Source: an uncultured Parafilimonas sp.
GTDB lineage: Bacteria > Bacteroidota > Bacteroidia > Chitinophagales > Chitinophagaceae
NCBI GenBank assembly: GCA_937892395.1
Contig: CALAGJ010000183.1
Span: 1 to 56,853 of the forward strand
Reading direction: 5' to 3'
DNA: 56,853 bases
Positions 51,163 through 56,853 of the stretch are shown piece after piece; position 1 is the stretch's first letter, and the number at the start of each line of letters is the position of its first letter. Position numbers and translations under genes: made by a program. The notes under the pieces are model-generated. The model was given only the letters and a program-made list of their open reading frames with translations. It was not told the DNA's origin and made no database searches.

Positions 51163-54100
51163 TTATTTTTTGATTTCCTTTTTCTCTTTTGTAAAGAAAT
51201 ATTCAAAATTATCCAAGTCTTTACTATAGGAAATACTTACACCTTGTCTATTTCTTCTGCCCAATGCGCCTCCACTTACATCGAAGCTACTTCTATTGAA
51301 AATAATGGCCCGTAGACGTCTGTCCTGGCTGAGTACAATTTGAACAGATAAGTCCGGTAGCCATTGCACTTTATTGCTTTGCAATGTAGAAGTGGCACCC
51401 CAGTTTATGTCTATATCACCACCAAAAGTTATGACAACTTTACCATCTAATAAACTCTTATTGAGTTTCAAGTCTACACGCTGTCTGTCCAATACATTGC
51501 CTGTGCCACTGGTGCCATAAAGACTATTGCTATTATAAAAACTGGTACCCAAGTCAAGGTTGAGGCCAAGGCGTTTCAAAGCATTTGAAAAAGCATTGTC
51601 TAATACCCCTGCTATTTTTTGTGAAATGGTATTTACACTTGTAGTAGTCAGTAATTCTGCACTATTTGTAACACCCTGATACGGGGCAAATGCGTTAAAA
51701 ACAATGAGCCAGGTTACCTGCTTGAGCATTTCATTTTCATTGTTCAATAATCTTGTTTTAAGGAAACTTTGAAAATTATCATCGTTGTTTAAAGCTGAGT
51801 TTTCATCAAACTTAAAAGAAAATTTAATATCTGGTTTGAATAACTTTCCGGTAAGCTGTGCTTCTACATACACATCTTCTTTTGCACTTCTGGCAGTGCC
51901 GCCTGCCTCAAAAGAAGCCGAGTTAATCAATTCTCCGATATTAACTTTTTCAGCTTTATAGCTGGCTTTCACATTCACATCTGCATCAGAAGCATCGCCC
52001 CTCCATTCTATATAACTGCCACTATTTTCTGTAAGAATGAATGGTCTTCTAACAATACTTTGAAAACTAAAATTATATTTTCCACCTTCTACATTGTACC
52101 TACCATTCATGGTAAGATTTCCTTGTGCAGGAATATTTATTTTAAGAGTGCCATTGCCACGTGCTTCAATACGGTCGCCGGTTATTTCGTCTAATATTAC
52201 ATCAATCTGAGCTTTATTATTTGCAGTAAGTTCCAGGTCAATATTGAGTTTATTAGTACTTGTAGCGGCTGTGGTTTGCTCAGTTCCATACTGCTTAAAT
52301 ACGATGTAGTCTGCATCTGCACTTTCTTTATTTACGGCGTTTGGTTTATAAATATGACTACTATCAGTTACTTCACCTTTAATATTCATATACATATTTT
52401 CAATCGGCCCTGTTAAGCTTAATGTGGCTTTGCCAATGGCCCTACCATAAAATAGTGGATTGTCTTTGGCTTTAGTGTCTAGAAGTAGTAGTTGTGGCGT
52501 ACGCATTTGAAAATTAAAACGCATATTCTTAAATCCTTGTTCATATAGCATACCTTCTACCGTTCCTGTATTGCCCAATGTGTCTTTAATTGTAAACTTA
52601 CCTAAATCAATACCTCGATCTGTAAACTCAATATTTGCAGAATCAATAAAGTACCTTACCTGTGTATAATTTACCGTGAGTGCACCCTGATGTAGTGCTA
52701 CTTTTCCGAGCAGTTGTGGGGCTTCTGGCTTGCCGGATATGGAAATATTTCCGGTACCTAATCCAGATATATCAGAAAAAATATTACCTAAGAAATTGTT
52801 TAGTAAGGAAATGCTGGTATTGTTTAGTTTCATATTTGTTTGCAGAGGCATGCCTGTACTATCTTTTAAGTTATAAAAACCATCTGCACTAAAAATATAT
52901 TTATCATTATTAGAGATTACGTCAAATGATATTTTTCCATTTTCACTATTGTATTTGCCTTTTATGCCCACAAGTCCTACTGAGTCATTATCAAATCTGA
53001 ACTGACTGGCTTTTAGATCTGATTCTACTTTAAATTTACCATAAAAATCACGCAAAAATATTTCTCCATTTGCCACACCTTCTATTACAGGTTTCTGCAA
53101 AAACAAGGGCATTATATCTGCCAGATTCAGGTTTTTTATTTTGGCTACCAATGAGCTTACGTTTGAATATTCATCGGGATCACTCTCAATTGAAATTTCT
53201 TGAAAGCCCTGAGAAAAGCGCATATTTGTGGCTTGCGCAAAATTCTTTTTTATAAGAAGCTCACCTTCTTTGTCTAACTGCCATGTTTTATCATTCAGCA
53301 CAAACGATGAAGGCATAAAATCTATTCGCACACCATCGGTCATGGTAAATACTTCCGCTTCTAATAATGCATCATCTAAAGTTGTATTGGCACTGGTATG
53401 CAAACTGACCAATGAATGATCATCTGCCGCCTTTATACTTAGCTGTGTATTTGGGAAATATAAACTATCGCTTATGTATATTTTTCCAACATCTCCATTT
53501 AGCAACAAGCTATCTCTTGTACCTTTTCCGGTAATGATAGCATCTGCCAACTGATAATTTTTATATCGAGCATAAGGCAATTGCAAAAAGAAATTAAAGC
53601 CAACCGAATCTGTGTTACTAATACGACCAGTTAAAAGTGCATTATTAATACCAGATAAACTACTATCTAATATATGAGCGTAATAATCAAAATTTCCTGT
53701 TTGCACACTAAAGGAAAAATCCTGATTTAATGGTGCAGCCTTGGCTGGGGCTTTTATGTAGGCGGGATAGTAGTTATGAAGATAGGCTTGCACACTGTTT
53801 GGCAAACTTAAAATACTATATCTGCCCTGCACCAAAGCATTGAATTCATTGCTTTCTATACGCAATGTTTTTTCTCCTGCATAAAGACCGGGCAATGCAG
53901 TAATGGTGAGTGAGTCAAAATCAATGCGCTCTTTATTGTGTAGCAAACTGGCATTCAAAATTTTTGCACTACCTAAAAATTTATCAATATTACTACCCTG
54001 AAAATTGAGGTCAAACAATCCAGAAAACTCATAATCCTCTTTTGAAATATGTAAATTTTTTAAATGTGCCAAAGCCAGATCGCCCAATACATTGAAGCGA

Positions 54101-55890
54101 GGTTCTGACTCTGTGAGGTCTATTTGTACACTACTGGTAAAGCTAAAATTTGGATCTTCTGTTGTGAGTTCTCCATTAATTTTTTTCTTTTCAATATCAC
54201 CATTAAAGCGAATATTTTCATAGTTATATCCATTGTAGGTTAATGATGTAAAATTTCCATTCAATGATGTTTTTATTTTATCCAAAAGGAAACTACTACC
54301 CTTTATTTCTCCATCAAAACTTACATAATCAATTCCTTTTATATTTAGAAATTTACCAAGGTTAAATTGATTACTGTTTACATATCCTGCGTAAGAAGGT
54401 TCCTTATTTGTAGGAAATGACATAGCAACATTTGTTTTCAGATTTCCTAAAGCAGTACTCAGTATGCCATCTGCTTTGAAGTCTTTAAAACTACCTGAAT
54501 AGTTTCCGTTGAAAGTGAATTTTCCCAAAGCCTTCAGATCTGGGGTTTTAATATCGTTTATTGCAGGTAAATATCTTCCAATATCAGCACTACTGGTTGA
54601 AATGTATGCTTTGTCTAATTGAATGAATGTTTTGTCTGGATTGGGCAAGCCTTTCATGGTGAGTTGTCCAGATATATTTGAGCCAGTTGTGTTTTTTATA
54701 TCTAAATTTTTTGCAGTAAAATCAGTAATGGTTCCATTTACATCCCCACTAAATGTGATGGATTGTTTTATATCCTTTAGCTTAGGAGCAAAGTATGCAA
54801 TATCATCAGAATGTATGGTTGCATCTTTTATACTGGATCGAATGGTTACTTTATTCAAAAAATCGGCCATGTCCGAATTAAATCTTTTATAATTCAGTGA
54901 TATATAATTACCAATTGAGCTTTTTGGAGTGCGCAATTTTAAACTATCAAAAGCCATGATGGCCGGGGTTATGGTTATGGTACTTGTTAACTCCTTTATC
55001 TGAAGACCACTTCTTTCTGTAGCAGTTAATTTTACCTGTGCTTTGATGGTATCTTTTATAAATGTGATGGATTTAAAACTTCCATCCAATTTTGAAATTT
55101 CAATATCTGTTCCATCAAACAGACTGGGCACTGGTCGAGCATTTTCGTTTTTAATAACCATCATGCCGCGATTGACATTTAGTGCCTGCACTTGTGCAAA
55201 AATATTTCCGGGATTGAGGTGATGAGTAGTGTCATCTATTGAATTAGCTGTGGTATCCGATGCTGGTTTATTTCCTTTGTAACTATATATTTCAAAATAC
55301 GGTTTATCTACATCTATTGATTTTACATAAAAAGCAGGTATATTGAAATTGATGGAGTCTGCGTCCAGCAAAAGGCTCCCCGTTTTTACTACCATTTTTT
55401 GTCCATACCAGCCATCATCTTGTATGAAGATTAAGTTTTTTATATCAATTTTTTTGAGGTTGAGGTTAATTTTTGCAGCAGTATCTGCAGGTTGATCTGT
55501 GGAAAAATAATCAACTATAAACTGGTAATTCCAATCCGAATCTTTTCGCTTTAAATGTATGACTGCATCCTGCAAACCTGCATACTGAATTTCAGGTTTG
55601 TCTTTTACAAAAAACCAATCTGTTATTCTTACACTCACTGCTCCTGCATAGAGTAATGTATCTTTTTTCTGATCTCTTATCATTACCCCTTCTATATCCA
55701 TTTTATTGAAAAATGAAATATCTATATGTTTTATGCTGATTTCTGTTTGTAGCTTTTCTGATAATCGGGAGGTGACTTTACCAATCAAAAAATTTTGAAC
55801 CGGGTTAGTTTGTATGAGTAACAATATCAAAATAATGAGACCGAGGAGTCCCAATAGGATACGAGCTGATATGATGAAAAATTTCTTCAA
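51163..55890 (-). CDS. tamB: TamB-like translocation/assembly module protein (DUF490)
   Basis: This 1575-residue envelope protein has one N-terminal membrane helix (ILLGLLGLIILILLLIQTNP), a very long region of beta repeats rich in Asp/Ser/Gly/Asn, and the conserved C-terminal DUF490 domain with GNLTMNGRYNVEGGKYNFSFQS, SSLYGTSGTGNVLDRQRVDLKLNKSLLDGKVVITFGGDIDINW and final KDLDNFEYFF. TamB-type AsmA-like proteins form a groove spanning the periplasm and move lipids to the outer membrane, and are linked to outer-membrane protein assembly. The start is TTG at 55890, because a stop codon lies two codons upstream and no ATG precedes the membrane helix. TamA is not adjacent. It is monocistronic. Confidence 0.92.
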   Translation of the reverse strand: MKKFFIISARILLGLLGLIILILLLIQTNPVQNFLIGKVTSRLSEKLQTEISIKHIDISFFNKMDIEGVMIRDQKKDTLLYAGAVSVRITDWFFVKDKPEIQYAGLQDAVIHLKRKDSDWNYQFIVDYFSTDQPADTAAKINLNLKKIDIKNLIFIQDDGWYGQKMVVKTGSLLLDADSINFNIPAFYVKSIDVDKPYFEIYSYKGNKPASDTTANSIDDTTHHLNPGNIFAQVQALNVNRGMMVIKNENARPVPSLFDGTDIEISKLDGSFKSITFIKDTIKAQVKLTATERSGLQIKELTSTITITPAIMAFDSLKLRTPKSSIGNYISLNYKRFNSDMADFLNKVTIRSSIKDATIHSDDIAYFAPKLKDIKQSITFSGDVNGTITDFTAKNLDIKNTTGSNISGQLTMKGLPNPDKTFIQLDKAYISTSSADIGRYLPAINDIKTPDLKALGKFTFNGNYSGSFKDFKADGILSTALGNLKTNVAMSFPTNKEPSYAGYVNSNQFNLGKFLNIKGIDYVSFDGEIKGSSFLLDKIKTSLNGNFTSLTYNGYNYENIRFNGDIEKKKINGELTTEDPNFSFTSSVQIDLTESEPRFNVLGDLALAHLKNLHISKEDYEFSGLFDLNFQGSNIDKFLGSAKILNASLLHNKERIDFDSLTITALPGLYAGEKTLRIESNEFNALVQGRYSILSLPNSVQAYLHNYYPAYIKAPAKAAPLNQDFSFSVQTGNFDYYAHILDSSLSGINNALLTGRISNTDSVGFNFFLQLPYARYKNYQLADAIITGKGTRDSLLLNGDVGKIYISDSLYFPNTQLSIKAADDHSLVSLHTSANTTLDDALLEAEVFTMTDGVRIDFMPSSFVLNDKTWQLDKEGELLIKKNFAQATNMRFSQGFQEISIESDPDEYSNVSSLVAKIKNLNLADIMPLFLQKPVIEGVANGEIFLRDFYGKFKVESDLKASQFRFDNDSVGLVGIKGKYNSENGKISFDVISNNDKYIFSADGFYNLKDSTGMPLQTNMKLNNTSISLLNNFLGNIFSDISGLGTGNISISGKPEAPQLLGKVALHQGALTVNYTQVRYFIDSANIEFTDRGIDLGKFTIKDTLGNTGTVEGMLYEQGFKNMRFNFQMRTPQLLLLDTKAKDNPLFYGRAIGKATLSLTGPIENMYMNIKGEVTDSSHIYKPNAVNKESADADYIVFKQYGTEQTTAATSTNKLNIDLELTANNKAQIDVILDEITGDRIEARGNGTLKINIPAQGNLTMNGRYNVEGGKYNFSFQSIVRRPFILTENSGSYIEWRGDASDADVNVKASYKAEKVNIGELINSASFEAGGTARSAKEDVYVEAQLTGKLFKPDIKFSFKFDENSALNNDDNFQSFLKTRLLNNENEMLKQVTWLIVFNAFAPYQGVTNSAELLTTTSVNTISQKIAGVLDNAFSNALKRLGLNLDLGTSFYNSNSLYGTSGTGNVLDRQRVDLKLNKSLLDGKVVITFGGDIDINWGATSTLQSNKVQWLPDLSVQIVLSQDRRLRAIIFNRSSFDVSGGALGRRNRQGVSISYSKDLDNFEYFFTKEKKEIKK

Positions 55891-56006
55891 TATTTTTTAC
55901 CGGGGGTAAAGATAAAGGCAGGTAGTCAAACATCATACCTTACTGAATTTATATGAATGAATACCTCAAAATTCACAATAAATTGTAGGTATTTATATTA
56001 ATAGGT

Positions 56007-56135
56007 ATGATGAACGGCATCTTAATATTGTTGCCCATTCTTATCATGCAGAATGGATCCAATGATGTTGGTATCTTTTTTTTGCATCTGGGGAGGATGC
56101 TAATTGCTATTGGTTCATTGATTCCTGTCTTTTAA
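56007..56135 (+). CDS. Possible small hydrophobic protein of 42 residues
   Basis: A short frame from ATG 56007 to TAA 56133-56135 encodes a 42-residue peptide with two hydrophobic stretches, GILILLPILIM and MLIAIGSLIPVF. No family is recognised and no ribosome site is visible, as usual in this phylum. It sits alone in the gap between the divergent tamB and the HHH gene, and its stop overlaps a hairpin at 56134-56156. It may be a genuine small membrane protein, a remnant, or chance. Confidence 0.25.
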   Translation: MMNGILILLPILIMQNGSNDVGIFFLHLGRMLIAIGSLIPVF

Positions 56136-56156
56136 ACCATTTGATATTTATGGTTT
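56134..56156. terminator. Hairpin at the 3' end of the HHH gene
   Basis: AAACCAT (56134-56140) and ATGGTTT (56150-56156) are exact reverse complements around a 9-nt loop. On the + strand TTAG follows; on the - strand AAAAG follows the arm. It overlaps the stop codon region of the HHH gene and of the small frame on the other strand, so it could terminate either. Confidence 0.4.
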
Positions 56157-56656
56157 TAGAGACCGCTCTTTTTGTCCTTTCGCAGAACACCTAAAATTTC
56201 AAACCACGCTTTTTTAGGTCTGCTTTTGGGATATCCATTTTCAGCACGAAATTTTTTTCTTTCTTCAGTAAAATCCCACCAAGTTTTTTTCATGTCAAAT
56301 GTGTTAGCAAAATTTACGACTAATCTAAATTGGTCTTCAACGCAAGGATCAATCCAATAACCTTTTTTCATTTCGTATTCGTCTGTTAGTTTTGCTCCGT
56401 CTTTATCCTTTAATTCAGTAAGAGAATAATAACCCAAAAAAACAAGGTCTTCCGCAAATTTTAATCCAATTGATGGAACGCTTTGAAACTCTGCTAATGC
56501 ATAAATTTCTTTTACACGTTCATTTGTGGCATCAAGTAATACTCCTAATTCCTCCGGTGAGTAGTCAAGCAGGGTAACAATTTTAATTTTATTCTTGCGC
56601 AAGTTTGCTTTTTCAATATCCGTCAGCGGAATTTTTATATTGGACTTAGTTTTCAT
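56156..56656 (-). CDS. Helix-hairpin-helix protein of the Cdd1 (pathogenicity locus) family
   Basis: This 166-residue cytoplasmic protein resembles Cdd1-type proteins. A helix-hairpin-helix DNA-binding-like part, EFQSVPSIGLKFAEDLVFLGYYSLTELKDKDGAKL, is followed by GYWIDPCVEDQFRLVVNFAN, where the conserved acidic/Cys pattern of the family lies. The C terminus has KKTWWDFTEERKKFRAENGYPKSRPKKAWF. Function is unknown; HHH motifs usually bind DNA without sequence specificity. Such genes are often patchy in distribution. The first ATG is used. It is next to the edge of the window, where a more GC-rich segment begins. Confidence 0.75.
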   Translation of the reverse strand: MKTKSNIKIPLTDIEKANLRKNKIKIVTLLDYSPEELGVLLDATNERVKEIYALAEFQSVPSIGLKFAEDLVFLGYYSLTELKDKDGAKLTDEYEMKKGYWIDPCVEDQFRLVVNFANTFDMKKTWWDFTEERKKFRAENGYPKSRPKKAWFEILGVLRKDKKSGL

Positions 56657-56853
56657 ATTTGGTAAAAGTCAGTAAATAATTGTTTGTATTGTCCTCCAAA
56701 TAACAATATAGTGTAATTAAGTACCCAAAAAGCTATACTAAGCCACCTATACAACACTACCATCCTGTATGGCCCGGCGTTGCTGAACAACTTATAGCCA
56801 AAAGCCCCCAGTTCGTTTAATTTTATATGTCTTTATGGATGTAAAAAGGCTTA
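56657..56853. other. Right-edge intergenic segment with a GC-rich patch
   Basis: No gene is seen here. The first half is AT-rich and holds the promoter region of the HHH gene. From about 56760 the composition changes to a GC-rich patch, with GGCCCGGCGTTGCTGAACAAC (its inner GTTG/CAAC arms pair around CTGAA). The change suggests a repeat or the edge of another element continuing beyond the window. Confidence 0.4.

Noticed and set aside
1..56853. tRNA, rRNA, CRISPR, insertion sequences and prophage genes
   Set aside because: I looked for T-loop patterns, repeat-spacer arrays, transposase motifs and phage proteins on both strands and found none I could support.

Overview
The window is chromosomal DNA of a Bacteroidota bacterium, most likely a member of the Chitinophagaceae or a close relative. 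This rests on several signs: the base composition is strongly AT-rich, genes lack obvious Shine-Dalgarno sequences, and two start regions carry Bacteroidota-type promoters (TTTG, 16 bp, TAnnTTTG). The gene content fits too: a type IX secretion cargo, TamB, FadL- and BamA-like outer-membrane barrels, a GbsR regulator, an archaeal/eukaryal-type ProS, and a CarH-linked carotenoid cluster. Genus cannot be fixed from the sequence alone. I see no tRNA, rRNA, CRISPR array, transposase or phage gene. The region reads as core genome with two accessory-looking spots, the carotenoid cluster and the right edge.

Layout. 0.3-5.8 kb: a PLP trans-sulfuration-type enzyme, an uncharacterised protein with kinase-like motifs, a DUF2130/MtfA-like pair and uppS. 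5.9-11.9 kb: an outer-membrane barrel, a thioredoxin-fold lipoprotein, a phosphopantetheinyl transferase, dcd, the mreBCD shape operon and an acetoacetate-decarboxylase-like protein. 12.1-22.1 kb: a large secreted T9SS cargo with a glycosidase-like start, a short alpha-glucan phosphorylase, a UvrD-type helicase-nuclease and an M13 metallopeptidase lipoprotein. 22.3-36.2 kb: a DCC1-family membrane protein and GbsR regulator, a Spy-like protein, panB, a PepSY-like protein, an SDR, cutC, an OPT transporter, a PAS-HisKA protein, a HerA/DUF853 ATPase and a 1144-residue pseudo-peptidase/propeller/barrel protein. 36.3-43.5 kb: an MBL hydrolase, a FadL-like protein, a Tyr/Asn-rich lipoprotein, proS, a GT2 glycosyltransferase and rfbC-rfbA. 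43.7-51.0 kb: the carotenoid locus. 51.2-56.7 kb: tamB and a Cdd1-type HHH protein.

The most coherent system is the carotenoid locus: carH, an ECF sigma factor, crtI, crtB, idi, crtD, cruF, crtZ, all on the + strand and partly overlapping. CarH has the residues that bind adenosylcobalamin (W139, E149, H150, H187), so the locus should be light-controlled. A 9-mer, TGTTTAACT, occurs four times around carH and the sigma gene. Two copies form an inverted repeat that brackets and overlaps the promoter of the sigma gene, making it the best candidate CarH operator. CruF, CrtD and CrtZ together predict a saproxanthin-like monocyclic pigment, but no lycopene cyclase is present in the window.

Other points of interest are lost catalytic residues in recognisable folds. 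The alpha-glucan phosphorylase has Thr in place of the PLP-binding Lys. The 1144-residue barrel protein has lost its HExxH. The acetoacetate-decarboxylase-like protein keeps the Schiff-base Lys but has Glu next to it. The PAS-HisKA protein ends before any ATPase domain.
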